NCBI GenBank assembly: GCA_027946365.1
Contig: JAPEUQ010000005.1
Location: 2,604,001-2,668,000 of the forward strand
Source: Kalmusia sp. IMI 367209
Taxonomy: Eukaryota; Ascomycota; Dothideomycetes; Pleosporales; Didymosphaeriaceae
Reading direction: 5' to 3'
DNA: 64,000 nucleotides
The position numbers were made by a program, and so were the translations under genes. Every line of letters begins with the position of its first letter. The first letter of the stretch is position 1. This document shows positions 10,353 through 22,524 of the stretch, piece by piece. The notes below the pieces were generated by a model. That model was given only the letters and a program-made list of their open reading frames with translations, was not told the DNA's origin and did not search any database.

Positions 10353-12169
10353 CTAGTCGGGCAACTTGACACACCTCCCATACTCCAACAGCATCTTCGC
10401 CACTACCACCCACCCCGCAACCGCAGGCCATCCCAGCGCCAGGAAGAAGGCAGCCTTCACCATAACACTACGCACTTTCGTCACCCCATCGACCTTCTCC
10501 CCAATCGTATCCTTCTTTCGTACTTTGCAACGAGGAATCCGATTGCACTGCCCCACGCCAGCCAAAGCATGGTAATGGCCTGCTGGAGTATCGTGCTCGA
10601 GCCTGCCTTGAATCCAGAGAGCGCTTGGATGATGACGATAGGGCTGAGTGACAGGGCGAATGCAAAGTAACGACTCCGCTTGATGTATCGTGTGCTACGC
10701 GGAAGGAGTTTGCTGGGCCACCTGACCGTGTCGAGAACGAGTGGAGAGGGCAGCGCTTCGGTGACAGCGCTTCTATCCGCACGGTTGTAGGAGAACGGGG
10801 ATGCATTTGGGACGAATAGCGCTTGGGATGCAAAGTTCGGCGTCGCACCTGTCATCACTCTGACGAGGGTTTCCTCGGACGCACTATAGCGTGAGGATGC
10901 TGTAACGCCCCAACTCGGAAATCTCACGTACGACTCATTGCCGACTGTAACGAACTTGACGGGACTTTTGACAAACTGCGTCCCTTCTTCGACTGCACTG
11001 TCTGCGAACGACTCGTTCTTATCCGTGTCTGCTTCGAATACTTCCCCGACTACACCGTCGTAGTAACCAGCAAGGCCTTTTCTCCTTCTTTCTTCGACCA
11101 TGATCGGCGAGCCGACCATGTACACGGCGTCATAATCCGGTCTCGAGAGCGAACCGAGGAGGTTGACCAAACTCATGACTGCGTAAGGTGCTACCGTCAG
11201 GCCAAACGCAGCGTATCCGAAGCGAGCGAGCTGGTCACCGCGCGTCTGGTAGAGCGTCTGAATGGCGAGCAAAGCTTGTACGAGAGCGACGAGGCCCCTC
11301 ATTATATCATAGTTGGAATTGATCCGATCAACCGCAGCATCATCGATGAGATTTCGAACCGGAGTGCATGCAGGGACCATTATGATGGAGTAGCCCGGCG
11401 CAAGGTCTGCCGGCGCACAGCGGATTGTCCGAGATCCCACAGAGTCCGGACATGCCTTTCTACAATACGTCCACGGCGTCGAATACGTGTGCAGCTGGAT
11501 CCCGGAACCCCCCGCGCCCCCCGACATCGTTCTCATCTCCATGTGTGAATCCCTCAGAAGAGCTTGATCGTCGTCGTACGCCGTCGAGCCGATTTCTTGC
11601 TCTGTAACCACTGCTTCTTTTTTTCCCCTAGCATTGAGAAAGCTCTCCCTCGCCGAACCCTGCATTAGTAGCACATTCTTTTCAATTTCATCGCCATCCT
11701 GCGGCATCCAGTCTGCCGATCGCACAATCATACACAGCGCCCCTGCCCTTCTCGCCTTTTGCAAATCCCGCGCCCTCCTAGCTTTGTGTTTATGTGTATG
11801 CGCACTCTCGCCCTGCTCCCACGGCTCCGCCCTAAATCTCTTGCGGACTGTCGCCCAACCGACAAAAATGGCGCGCAGACCACGATAGGCGCCGAACCCG
11901 GGAAACAGGAGCGATGCGAGGGCATTGGTCAAGTAGGACTCCCAGCCTTCACCAGGAAGAACGACAGTCGTGAGGGCATGGGTGACGTAGTTGACAAGAA
12001 AGAATACAACGATGTCTTTCCATTTGGACGGCATGCAGATGAGCTCCGAGTCATACACTTTCGATCCTTCTGGGAGGGGCACCGTGAAGTTTTGTGCGGG
12101 CGCTGCAAGGCCAGCACTTATAAACAAAGATACGAGGAAAACCCCAGGCTGCGCGGATAACAGCCACAT
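10353..12169 (-). CDS. Secretory-pathway multi-helix membrane protein of unknown function
   Basis: Predicted 586 residues from a long exon 10524-12169 and a short last exon 10353-10467. The start MWLLSAQPGVFLVSLFISAG is a clear signal peptide or first helix, followed by NFT glycosylation sites and at least five more hydrophobic segments (WKDIVVFFLVNYVTHAL; SLLFPGFGAYRGLRAIFVGW; a stretch around GYAAFGLTVAPYAVMSLVNL; FAFALSLSPIVIIQAL; the last exon). A charged cytoplasmic-looking region (HKHKARRARDLQKARR) sits near residue 130. The frame of the long exon stops at 10481, yet the adjacent frame encodes an excellent final helix (VKAAFFLALGWPAVAGWVVV). A 56-nt intron at 10468-10523 (GTACGA donor, TGAC branch-like site, TAG acceptor) reconnects them; a frameshift is the alternative. 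It looks like a fungus-specific family; no function assigned. Confidence 0.7.
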
Positions 12170-12764
12170 GTTCGAATGCGTACCAGTACGCTTTAACGAC
12201 TAAAGGCTGAAAATCTGGAGTGAGGGACATCAGAGGATATAGATGGGCCCACCACCGTCAAATACTTCGATTTTCGGCACCGACGTGTGACAAGTATATT
12301 TTCAGCCTTCGCATACAAAACAAGGTCTAGGCAGGTCGAGGCTCGAGTCGCATAAGGTGTGTGTCCACTTTCGGGTCTAATGCAGCCACAGCTGAAAGAA
12401 GCAAATACGAAGTGGCTTGCGACAGTCCTATTCTAGCCCATACAATCTCTCCCTTCGTTTCAGCTTCATATTCTTTTTCCAAGATATCCTCTTAAGATAT
12501 ACTATACCGGATTTATTATGCAACGACAAACAGTTAAGAAGATTTAGTACGGCGACCACGGCATGCGGTAGGAAATGTCAGATACGAAGAGCAGTAACAG
12601 AAGTAGGTAGAGACAAAATGACAGCATCTCGAAAGCATTCAATGTATACACACAACAGCCGACATGCATTATTACTATGCTGTGCTATAGCCCACTGCGC
12701 CGACGTCGCTACCGATAACACCATAGGAGCCCTGGGATTGACCACAAAGGAAGATGGGACATGC
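12170..12764. other. Intergenic between the membrane protein and xylose reductase
   Basis: About 0.6 kb, holding the membrane-protein promoter and the xylose reductase 3' flank. No supported gene or RNA. Confidence 0.55.
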
Positions 12765-14073
12765 TTAAGCGAACACGTAGCAAGGGATACCATACTGCCG
12801 TTCGTTAGCAACTTATCTCGGTTAACATGGGATAATGAGTGAATAAAACTTACATTCGTCGGCACGTTGAACTTGAGGCCAATGTCAAGATCAGAAATTT
12901 TCTGGATATCATCTTCTCCAAGATCAAAGCCTACAACATCCAGATTCTGTGCCAACCTCTTGGGTGAATTGCTCTTCGGAATCACAGCCAAGCCGCGCTG
13001 CGTCGCCCACCTCAGTAAGACCTGTGCGGGCGTCTTGCCGTGCTTCTCTGCGATACCCGTGATCAGATCATGCGACAGCAATGGCTGTGTGTCTGCTGCA
13101 ACCTTCATGTCGCATTCGATGAACGACAAGGGCCCAAATGAAGAGTACGCTGTGATGGCAATGTTGTGCTGCTTCGCGAGCTTCAAAAGATTCTCTTGCG
13201 TAAAGTATGGGTGGTGCTCAATCTGCAACACGGCCGGCGTAATCTCCGCATAGGTGAACAAATCCAGCAGCAATGCGCCAGTGTAGTTGCTAATACCTAC
13301 GCTCTTAGCAAGAGCCTTCTTTTTCAATTGCTCCATGGCCTTCCATGTGCTCTCCAAGCTCGCCTTGCTGTGCTCGATCTTTGTGCCTTCATCGTCGACG
13401 AACCACCCAGGTGGGTAGCGGACTTCGGGGGCAACGTATTTGATGGCAACGGGAAAGTGGATGAGGTAGAGGTCGAAGTAGTCGATGCCCCAGTCTGCGA
13501 GTTGCTTGCGTACGATGGGTTCGACTTGTTCAGCGTCGTGGAAGGAGTTCCAGAGTTTGGAAGTTATGAAGAGGTCTTCCCGCTTCACGAGGCCCTCTTT
13601 GATTGCACGGGCGATACCCTGGCCGGATTCGACTTCGTTACCGTAATCTAATGACAGACGTCAGTGAGTCGACACAGAAGAAAAGATGCTAAAATAGGCA
13701 ATGACGATTCCAATATGCAGGGATAGTGGATAACATCGGATTATCGGCGCTGCAAGCCGGTTCATCCTTCAACATCATTGTACAACGGGTGAAAAGGCTC
13801 CGAACCACAGTGAATGTGTTCGGACGTCAATGCTCGGTTCTTGGAAGTATGGGGGAACCGCCCACGTGTCTCGTTCGATTGAGCATTCGATCCTGGAGTG
13901 CGAGTGACAGGAAAATATTCACACGTACCACAAGCGCCATCAAACAGCCGGTATCCGACCTTGATGGCTTCGTATACCTGATCAGCGCAGGTCTTGTTGT
14001 CTACTTTCCATAGCCCGAAGCCCACCTGGGGCATCTTGTTGCCATCGTTGAGCTCGATGCTTGGAACAGACAT
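12765..14073 (-). CDS. xyl1: NAD(P)H-dependent D-xylose reductase (aldo-keto reductase)
   Basis: Reduces D-xylose to xylitol (and L-arabinose to L-arabitol), the first step of fungal pentose catabolism; cytosolic. Exons (minus strand): 13929-14073, 12854-13647 and 12765-12794, giving 322 residues, the usual length. The N-terminus [20 protein letters not shown] is typical. The catalytic tetrad of the aldo-keto reductase fold is present: Asp45 and Tyr50 (FDGACDYGNE), Lys79 (SKLW) and His112 (LIHFP). The cofactor motif [10 protein letters not shown] near residue 270 is the Lys-Ser-Asn-Arg signature that lets xylose reductases use NADPH. The tiny last exon encodes YGIPCYVFA, the expected C-terminus, so that short exon is well supported. 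A TATA-like TATTTAAG lies about 110 bases upstream and a GGCTAA (XlnR-type) site at 14511-14516. Confidence 0.95.
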
Positions 14074-14510
14074 GGTGGCGATGTCCTAGATATCGATGTG
14101 AACAAAGACGAGGAGTAATAGCAAGAAGAAGCTCAGAAGGAAGTGAGCTTCACAGAACGAGCAGAAGCAGCCACGGCCTGCTCTTAAATACGCCCGCTAC
14201 TGGACCAAGATCCCCTAGACTCGAGGATCCGACGGCAGGTCGTGTCTATATCCGCGTCTTCGCGTAACGCGCAAGTCCCACGGTAGACGACCCTGCATCC
14301 GTGACCGTTGCATTGGCTACGATGAACCAGTGACGCCGCACGATCGCATTCTGCCACCGACTCAAATTCACGCGGTTCCCAAGACTTCGGGCTATGGCTT
14401 CGGGTGCAGCCTGCTTGGAAATGTCCATAAGCTCAGCGCTTCTCATCCGCATACGCATGCGCATATACGGTACACCTAACGCCCCGTGATCGCCTCCCTC
14501 ACTACCTCGA

Positions 14511-14516
14511 GGCTAA
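14511..14516 (+). promoter_or_regulatory. GGCTAA, possible XlnR/Xlr1 binding site
   Basis: GGCTAA is the core bound by the xylose-responsive zinc-cluster activator XlnR/Xlr1. It lies about 440 bases upstream of the xylose reductase start. A hexamer this short occurs by chance, so this is only suggestive. Confidence 0.25.
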
Positions 14517-14737
14517 GCATCCTATTCCTGGATATTATCATGCGGCCTGATCTCTCCGATCTTTCCAGAAGGAAAATTCTGCTGCTAGCTAAGCCTGATG
14601 AGCGTGCTACGGCGTGGGATGGTTGATTTGACGGCGGCTTGTTAGGGGAGCTACGGTGATAGAGGGGCATGGTGGGGTACTGGCGGAGCATCGCACGCGC
14701 GTGCCCCTCCGTAGCCAAGCGGGTAAAAGTACGACTT

Positions 14738-14775
14738 GAGGCACCGGATAAATCGAATCCGAAATTTCGTGCCTC
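14738..14775. repeat. Imperfect nested inverted repeat (hairpin)
   Basis: GAGGCAC at 14738-14744 pairs with GTGCCTC at 14769-14775. Inside it, CGGAT and ATCCG form a second 5-bp stem with a 7-base loop. Upstream a TAGCCAAGCGGG resembles a tRNA A box, but no acceptor stem can be formed. Confidence 0.45.
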
Positions 14776-15481
14776 GCGATACCGCACAAGCTGGTGGCAG
14801 TGAGGCTTTTTCGAGGCTGGGTGATGTGCTGAGATGGGCAGGTGGGGGAGGGGTAGCTTTGGAGAAAGGCGAGTCCGAAGTACTCCGACTAGACATGTAG
14901 ATCATGGTGTTGGGCGATGCTCAGAAAGTCCATGCATGGGAGTTGAAGGCACAGATGTACCATTTCACCGCTCTAGTTGCCTTCTCTGCCACCTTATCAG
15001 TTTGATTGAATGCCAAAGTTCTCAAATTGGTTTGGTGGTCAGATGTCATGATGGCATCGCACGTGGTCTACCCTAAAAGTATAACACACGTATTAACGCG
15101 TCAAGAAGATCATATTACAGCCTCTATCACATTTCTCACATATTGTGAGTGAATTCGTTGAGGAGAAGAGGTTCGGCACGACTTGCAGCCGGGAACGCGC
15201 GGTTCACGTCCGCCGCATGCGAGTAGGTAGATCTCTCGAATCAAGTACTTCTGCTGATCAGCCAAGGTATGGTGCACTTGGAGTGACTGAACGTTACTCT
15301 ACCACGCCATCCTTGCAGGGGTCCCAATGTATGGTACTATTCATCACTCTGCTACGAGATCTCGGCCTTAGCACACGCAGTACCAACGAACACAGCTAAA
15401 GTCGTGATCTTAGATTGAGGTAACTACGAGGTCGCTGTGGTCTTGATTTCCCGAAATCCTTCACCGATATGGCCCACGCGC

Positions 15482-16549
15482 TCAGGTCCTGAGATCAGTG
15501 ACCAACTTTCCTTGGTTGCCACCTTCGAACAGCATCATCCACGTCTTAGGGATAGCTTCAAATGAGGAAGGCACCATTGTTTCACTCTGCCTCTCAATCT
15601 GAATCTTCCCCTCTTTCACCGCATTCTGAATAGCGTCCTTGATCTCCTGTCCTTTCCCCTTGTAAAACGCATCGTATACAATGAATCCCTTTATCTCGAT
15701 CCGGTTTGCGATGACCTCAAACCAGTTCTTCAGTCGCGTCGATTCGGGATCGTTGTAGGTAGCCACGGATCCACAAACTGCAACGCGCCCATACCGCTTG
15801 ACGCGTTTCAGCATCAAGTCGAGAATGTGCCCGCCCACGTTATCGAAATAAACTTCTACCAACCCCTCAGTCGCCTTCCACAGGCGTTCTTCAAAATCTG
15901 ACGATTTATAGTCCACGCATACATCGGCTCCCAAGCTTTCCACCCATCGACACTTCTTCTCCCCGCCTGCAATGCCGATCACCTTCTTGCACCCTAAGAC
16001 ATGCTTCGCAATCTGGACGACCATGCTTCCAGTGGCGCCAGCAGCACCGCTCACCACTACCGCGTCTTCTGCTTTTGCGCCTGCGATATCCAACAGTCCA
16101 TAGTACGCGGTAATTCCTGGTCCGCCTAATGCGCCAATGAAGTGAGTCACTTTGATGCCAGTCTTCTCATCCGCTTGCACCGGCGTGCAGTCCTTCGCCT
16201 CCAAGACCGCATACTCTGACCAGCCAGGCATACATGACACAAGCTGGCCCTCTTGTAAATTCTCAGCCTTCGACTGCACGACTTCGCCAATGCCAATGGA
16301 GCGCATAACGTCGCCTTGAAGAACAGGGGGAACATAGAGACGTTCGGCGTCTACACCGGCTTGAATCCAACCCCGCTGTGCGGGATCATTGGAGAGGTAG
16401 GTGGTCTTGACGAGAACTTGGCCGTCTTTTATAGAGGGAATGTCGGTAGTCTGAAGCTTGAAAGTTGCGCCGTCACCGCTCAGCTCAGGCTTTGTAGTTG
16501 GCGGGTTACTGAGGACCCATTGGCGTGTTTGCTTGGGGAGAGGTGCCAT
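15482..16549 (-). CDS. Zinc-independent MDR-family NADP(H) oxidoreductase (prostaglandin reductase/LTB4DH-like)
   Basis: A single-exon medium-chain dehydrogenase/reductase of about 355 residues. Members of this group reduce the C=C bond of enals, enones or quinones with NADPH. The N-terminal domain (QWVLSNPPT, then VLVKTTYLSNDPAQRGWI) is the ADH_N_2 type found in leukotriene B4 12-hydroxydehydrogenase/prostaglandin reductase relatives. There is no zinc-ligand set. The Rossmann nucleotide-binding motif is VVVSGAAGATGSMVVQIAKH, followed by VYFDNVGGHILDLMLKRVK and GRVAVCGSVATYN, both characteristic. I chose the ATG giving MAPLPKQTRQWVL (16547-16549), where the conserved region begins; an in-frame ATG at 16610-16612 would add 21 poorly conserved residues. 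The substrate is unknown. Confidence 0.9.
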   Translation of the reverse strand: MAPLPKQTRQWVLSNPPTTKPELSGDGATFKLQTTDIPSIKDGQVLVKTTYLSNDPAQRGWIQAGVDAERLYVPPVLQGDVMRSIGIGEVVQSKAENLQEGQLVSCMPGWSEYAVLEAKDCTPVQADEKTGIKVTHFIGALGGPGITAYYGLLDIAGAKAEDAVVVSGAAGATGSMVVQIAKHVLGCKKVIGIAGGEKKCRWVESLGADVCVDYKSSDFEERLWKATEGLVEVYFDNVGGHILDLMLKRVKRYGRVAVCGSVATYNDPESTRLKNWFEVIANRIEIKGFIVYDAFYKGKGQEIKDAIQNAVKEGKIQIERQSETMVPSSFEAIPKTWMMLFEGGNQGKLVTDLRT

Positions 16550-16612
16550 CATCAGTGTTGATATGAAAGGATGTGGACGTCCAGGTGGAATAGAAGATTT
16601 CTGTAAAGCCAC

Positions 16613-19600
16613 AGGTTGCCACTTTAGTCTTCACGTGAGTTCCACGCAGCTAGGGTTACTACTTCTGTTCTTCGTTCGCTTTCGGATGTTAAAGCAACTC
16701 AGTCAAAATAAATTTCCAGGGTGATGAGGTCAACATGCCTTGGTTCGCCGTAGTTATTATAGTAGGTACGCCATACTACTAGACTGACGTCGGCCACAAA
16801 ATTGGCCGGACTTCAGAGCAAGGCACAACCCAATCGCGATCACAAAGCATTAGCAAGCTATGCTCAAATCGAGACCTGGCCGTAGCCGTGGCGGGTTTCG
16901 GACGTGATTCTGTTGATGAGAGAGGGGTGCGGAGCAGAAGGCCTCGGTTCATGACTCGCCAAAGACACTGATGGGAAGGGTCGCCGACATCATTGCGAGT
17001 CAAGTATCAAATTTACGAAATAGCAAGACCTAGTTCCTACTCCGCTTTGATTCCCCCTTGAACTACAACCCAGCATCAGCATAGCTATGGTTATCTACGA
17101 ATGAAGTACCTTGAAGCCGACATGATTTTAGAATGCACAACCCATCCATACGCAACGTATCGGCGTACAGTAATATTCATCTCGGCCAAGCTCGGCAACC
17201 AACATCACTCTAGTGTAGCTTGGACATCTCCGCTGCCTCACCTACCTCCCTTGTAGCCTCGTATTCTTCTCAGATGACTTCATCATCTGTCGCAATCTCA
17301 TACTCACCCACTTCTTCGTCTCTGCAAGCCGATCGGGCGTGTCCATAATGGCATTGTATCAGCATCTGGGTCCAGTCCAAACACAGCCTTTATAAAATTT
17401 ACCGCGGAATATAGCCAATCACCCTTCTCGAAAATACTACTTGGCCCTCGCCCTTGTTTTTCAAACCCAATCCGCACGCGGCTCTCTGAAATACTGCCTT
17501 CCACTTTGTTGCGCACAGAGCTTCGGTGATTTTAACTTTTTTTACTAACGCCACGAGACTGGTGCCTTCGGTGTACTCGATGCTTTTTTCCGCTCGAGAA
17601 GCTCTCTTGCCAGACCAACCAGATTTGTTTAGCATGGGAAGATGTCGCAAGCGTTATGTCAGGGGAGAGCTCCGGGATGATTACGAATGTGCATGCATTC
17701 ATCTTGTGGCTGAAAGTGGCTACTTAAGTCGTCATTGAAGTTTGGCTGGGATAGGTGCTTGTGAAGTGCCGGTTCGAAGTGCTCTTTCCGCTAATGTAAA
17801 GTATTAAGGGCGCCGCTATGCATGGTCGCAAAGTGAGTAAGTTTGGACTACTGATAATAGACACTGTGACCGTCAGTATTCACCGACGTGCAAATGAGGA
17901 AGTACAGTATGTCTTATATACCAATACGACTTGACAGCTAGTTCGTTAGGAGCATCATGTATCTTGCGGCAACTAGCACTGCTGTGAGAGTGGTTGTACG
18001 GCTCGATCCTGGTACTGGAGATTACTTCGTTCAAATTTCGGTTATTGCGTACCTTGCACCTGTGAGATGAATGTCACGTTGTGATAATTAAAGGAGCCAT
18101 TTACTCCGGCGTGACATTTCCTTACACTATCTAAAGTAGAAATAGAATCCGTATACCAATATATTAACCACGTTCTAGTTCCTAATCACCGTCTCTATTA
18201 AAGGCAGAAGGAACGAATGATTGTTTGCAAGTACTCGACCAATTGCTGTGAACAAGGAGTGAGACATGCAGCCAGTGAACGATTGGTCTGTCTAGTCTAA
18301 GTCAGCCTAGGTGTATACATGCTCACCTACAATGCACTATCTCGAAGTCAGCATCCCAATTTGTCAACCGCACTACGAGCACGTAAGCTTCAGCCATACG
18401 TGTCTACCCACCTTCTACACATAGGAGAGAGATAAAGGCCATGTACAAGATACCCACCACTTGACAGCCACATACAGGATGTGAATTTCCATGATTTGTT
18501 CTCGTCACGCAATCAACCATTAATATACAATGTCCATGTGGCGTTAATGGACAGGATGCGATAAGTATAAGGGTCATTTATTTAGTACTATCATATAAAC
18601 AAATACCTATCGCCATGAGTCAGTAGTATTAGACAAATATGAAAGTATACTAATAAACTCTGCTATAACACTCGGATCGACCGATAGGAACATGAAGATA
18701 GCCCTAAACATAAGCAGTTACAGCACGAAGCAAGGGGACCATTCAGAGTCACCGAGTTCGCATTCCGAGAGACTGATACCGAAAGTCTGTGTGAAACAAC
18801 AAGCAACGTCGGCCAGATAAAGAACTCAAGGATAGCGTGAGCCCCAAAACAAAACATTCCAATGCTTATAAGCTGCGCCCATGCCGCGCTCAAACAAAGA
18901 TTGAAACACAGAAAGGAAGACACAGCATCTTTCAGAACGTTAGGTGGGTGTGCACTAATTATGCAGCAGGTCTGGTGCTGCAAGAGCGAGCCTCGGCGTT
19001 CCAATGGCGTTCCTCTCTATTCTCGTGAAGTCAGCGAGCCATCGCTGGGGACTGATGCAATGTAAGCATATGTAGCAGATGCGGAACAACTCAAGATAGA
19101 ACTCACCACATGCATGCGGTCATTATATGTGGGGTTTAAGGACGTGGGCGGCCGACTTTCGATATTTGGCTATAACGAGAAGGGCCTATGCTACCATTAG
19201 CTGCTTAGACAATTCAATGTAGAGAGGTTAGAGGGGCGAACCTGCGGCTTAGGATTTGATGGTTTAGTCGCAGTATGTCCTCCATCGCGTGGCTGCGGCT
19301 GGTCTGAGGTCCCGTTGGAGTTCAACATTCTATGCTTCGTACTGAGAACGCGCTCTCGGCGTAGGTGTGTCGGTGCGTTAGGCGTGGATATTGACCGCTT
19401 TTGGCGTTGGTGTAGAAGGTTTTTGTAGGATTGATATGATTGAGGTGACTGAGCAGATGTTCTGTGCCAGATCTAAATCGAGATATCTATGTGGATCTTC
19501 GATGGTTGGTCGTTGTGCTCCTCATCCCGACATGAATTGACCTGCCCGAAGAAGGGAACGAGGATGAAAGCCGAAGTTGAGATAGCGAACAGCGCAATTT

Positions 19601-20898
19601 AAGCATTACGAGAAGGTATTGGCAGGAGTGACACAGCTCACAATGAAAGATTCACATGCTCGACCTTTTTCGGACGACGATCGTGAGCAAGGGTGACACC
19701 ATTGTTAAGCTCAAGCACTAATCAAAACGTGGAGTTGAATGCGCCTCGGGGACCTGTAAACTCGTTGACAAGTGCATAAAAGCCTGTAGCATTTGCTAAA
19801 AGGGTCTCAACGTTGCAATCCCTTGATGCAGGAAATTGACGCAACGCGTACGCGAAGCACGATCCATTAAATCGAAGAACACACAATCTTCTGCTAGTAT
19901 TCACCGTATTTTGAGAGCGATTCGTTAGCTCAGGTATGGTAACACAGCAGAAACATGCAAATAGCAAGGAACAAGAGGGCCTGCCGCTGAGGGGTGGGGT
20001 GGAGCGTCACAGTGTACCGTGACACATGTGGCCTACGAGGACGCTATGACCCTCGAGCATATGGCCAGTATCTAAAGTCCAGAGATGGCTGTAAGTCGTC
20101 TGTAAACGATGTGTGATATCCACAGCGCGAGCAAGATTAGATCTATTTGATAGTATCACGCGACCAATCGAGTGAGTGACGCGGAGTAGTACTGCAAGAC
20201 CAAGCCTGTATTTGAAGTGCAGATGCCTGGCGTGCGGGAGTAAAGCCATCCTGTGTGTTATGGTCCCTGCATCCAATCAATGACAGGATTGTATGTTCAT
20301 ATCCACCACGTGCACGATGAGAGAAGACTGTTGTGTATCCGCTGCGACGCCTGTAACTCCTCACAGGGCTTGTGCATCTGGGGAAATTTGTAGATTCTCT
20401 GAACTCTACTACGTAAATGCAACGGGCTGTTACATTCAGCATGGGTCCGTGAGCCGTTCGCATAACGCGTAGGTACAGGGACCGGACTACGAAGCGAGAT
20501 CACAATGTATGTCCATAGCCATGCCGACATTCAATCCTAGCTATTCAGCTTTCCTAGCAGGCATACGAACACAGGCGTTCTATACAATGCATAACAACAT
20601 CGGACTATCTCTCGAAGCAGCCGACACATATGCAGGCAAATATTGATTTTAGTGCCATGCCGGTGACACTGGCGTTGGTGTAGCAAGACATGCAGTCCTC
20701 ACCGAATCAAGGTTAGGTGAATTGAACGCGTGAGCGTGGAAGGCCGCAAATAAATTTGAGTCGACAGGCTATCGGACATGGACCTAAATCGAGTGACCGC
20801 TTGCTTTGAGTAAATGCACTGAGTGGCGAAGTTGGTGATTGTAGCATATGCAAAGCGTGCGAATCATGTTCAGTAAGCACATCTGGTGTACCCACACA
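16613..20898. other. 4.3-kb gene-poor region
   Basis: No gene is supported on either strand; the longest open frames are near 100 codons and show no domain. The base composition looks more AT-rich than the flanks, with many TA steps around 18.1-18.7 kb, which would fit an old, mutated repeat but is not proof. At 17304-17650 (minus) two overlapping frames show protein-like pieces (FEKGDWLYSAVNFIKAVFGL; ALVKKVKITEALCATKWK) that might be a coding remnant. Confidence 0.45.
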
Positions 20899-22145
20899 CT
20901 ACTCCAAATAGTATGCCACCATATCATCACCGTACCACTTCTTAGCTACATCCTCATGACTCCTAACCCACTTCCGCAATTGAGATTCGCCCAAGCTGTC
21001 CCACCTCGGATCCAGAAAGCTGGAGACGTGGGAATTCGGTCTATCCGAGATTGGCCGGAGTTTCCGTACGGCTTCTGGAATGCAATTTCTTATCTCTGTT
21101 ACAGTCAAGTCCAGAGGCAGGCCTTGGAAGAAAGGGATGGAGTATCGAGGATTTAATCTTGGCCCTTGTGTCTGTACGAGTCAGTACGATATAGTTATGG
21201 CGAGGGGCTAGCACGTGCTTTGACTCGATGGATAGTTGCCTTGATGGCGCCTTCGGTAGCAGCCTCAAGTGCATTGCCAAAATTGACAACAAAGGTGTCT
21301 TCTACTGGAGGAGCAGGGATCCACTTTCCGCTGGGATCAAGCACTTCCAGGCCCTCTTCCTTGCCGACTTGGTAAAGAAAAGTTAGCCAGCCACTGCTAT
21401 CTTTATGTGCACCCACGCCTTGCTCGTCGCGTGCGTGATCACATTGTGACGCTGGATATTTGACTAATTTGATGCGGTGCTGAGGAGGCACGTCAGGTTC
21501 GCGCGCTCCGTCTCTAGCAGATGAAGGCTGGGGGAAAAAGGCATCAAAGGTGCCAATGGGGATCCCGAAGGCCTCTTCGATGAGGTGTACAAATCGATAC
21601 GATAGCGCTTGGAGTTCATCATGATACCTTTGGTGTGGCCGTCAGCCGCGTAATGATCGTAGCTAAGCGGGAATCAAGCTTGCTAACTCTAGATAGGCCT
21701 TGCGGAATCCTGGCACACTGGCTTCGCTAGGCCACTGGTTCGGACCACGAAGTTGATAGTATAGTTTGCTGAAGTCCCTTCCTTTCCTTGTATTTTTGGC
21801 AGAAGGACTGGGGTCGTAAACAACGGGTAGCTCCGTAGCAAAGTCAAATTGCTCTCGGAGGTCCTTTTGTCCGAGCGTGACTTCCTCAGCAAAGCCGCTG
21901 TAACCTAGGAAATGCGGCGAATTTAGTTTCGAAAGTGAAGCCTTGGCCTCATTCGGCTGGTCAAAGAGGGCTGGGAGGAGTGAAGTCAAAGCTGCGATGG
22001 TCTCGGGAGGAACGCCATGGTTCTTGATGTACAGAAAGCCGACATTGAAAAGAGCATCGTGGAGTTGCTCCAGCAATTCGCGCTTCTGCTGCGGACGGCT
22101 TGCCTCGGAGAGGTCTAGGATGGGTAAAGCTGCCGTTTCTGGCAT
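20899..22145 (-). CDS. 2-oxoglutarate/Fe(II)-dependent dioxygenase, isopenicillin N synthase-like
   Basis: A 379-residue non-haem iron oxygenase in three exons (minus strand): 21688-22145, 21219-21627 and 20899-21171. Residues 1-120 form the DIOX_N region (LPILDLSEASRPQQKRELLE; NVGFLYIKNHGVP). The iron triad is visible: His and Asp in GVGAHKDSSGWLTFL and the distal His in KATIHRV; the 2-oxoglutarate-binding Arg is in the NPRYSIPFF motif. FVVNFGNALEAATEG is also typical. Intron 2 is unusual: the frame and the conserved HRV favour a GC-AG intron (donor GCACGT at 21213-21218); a GT donor six bases upstream would also keep frame but delete Val-Lys. Such enzymes hydroxylate or desaturate small molecules; the substrate is unknown. 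Divergent from Atg3 with 379 bases between starts. Confidence 0.88.
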
Positions 22146-22524
22146 CGTGGCGGGCGTGGAGGCGTGACGCCAATATTTCTCGTCCACTGTGACGCGGCAA
22201 GGAGACGGTGAAGAGGCCAAATGACTTCTCTCATGTCGGCGTGGTAGCATCCGCGTGCCTGCAAACTCGTGACGCGTCTGCCATCACTGCATCAAGAGCG
22301 TAGATGACGTGCTGTGGCTGAGGTTGCGACACATGACTAAGCCGTGGCGCGTGGGAGCAGGCACGACTGGCGCGTGGGGTCGCTGCCTTCCAAGGCTGGC
22401 CCCGCGCTGCAGTTCCACGCCCCTCCATCGCCTTACGCTGACGACTTTCAAACAGCTCCAACAGCTACCACCACTCCCAAGTATCCTCAACTGTGGCCCC
22501 GAAACCAAGTCTTCCACACAAAGC
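22146..22524. promoter_or_regulatory. Shared upstream region of the dioxygenase and Atg3
   Basis: The two genes start head to head 379 bases apart, so their promoters must lie here. I could not define elements with confidence. Confidence 0.45.

Larger units (their letters stand above)
14074..15481. other. Intergenic: xylose reductase promoter and flank of the MDR oxidoreductase
   Basis: About 1.4 kb. It contains a TATA-like element on the minus strand near 14183-14192, GGCTAA at 14511-14516 and a hairpin at 14738-14775. No supported coding sequence. Confidence 0.5.

Noticed and set aside
12578..12764. Extension of the xylose reductase frame beyond residue 312
   Set aside because: Reading through the intron gives an unrelated tail; the spliced YGIPCYVFA end matches the family.
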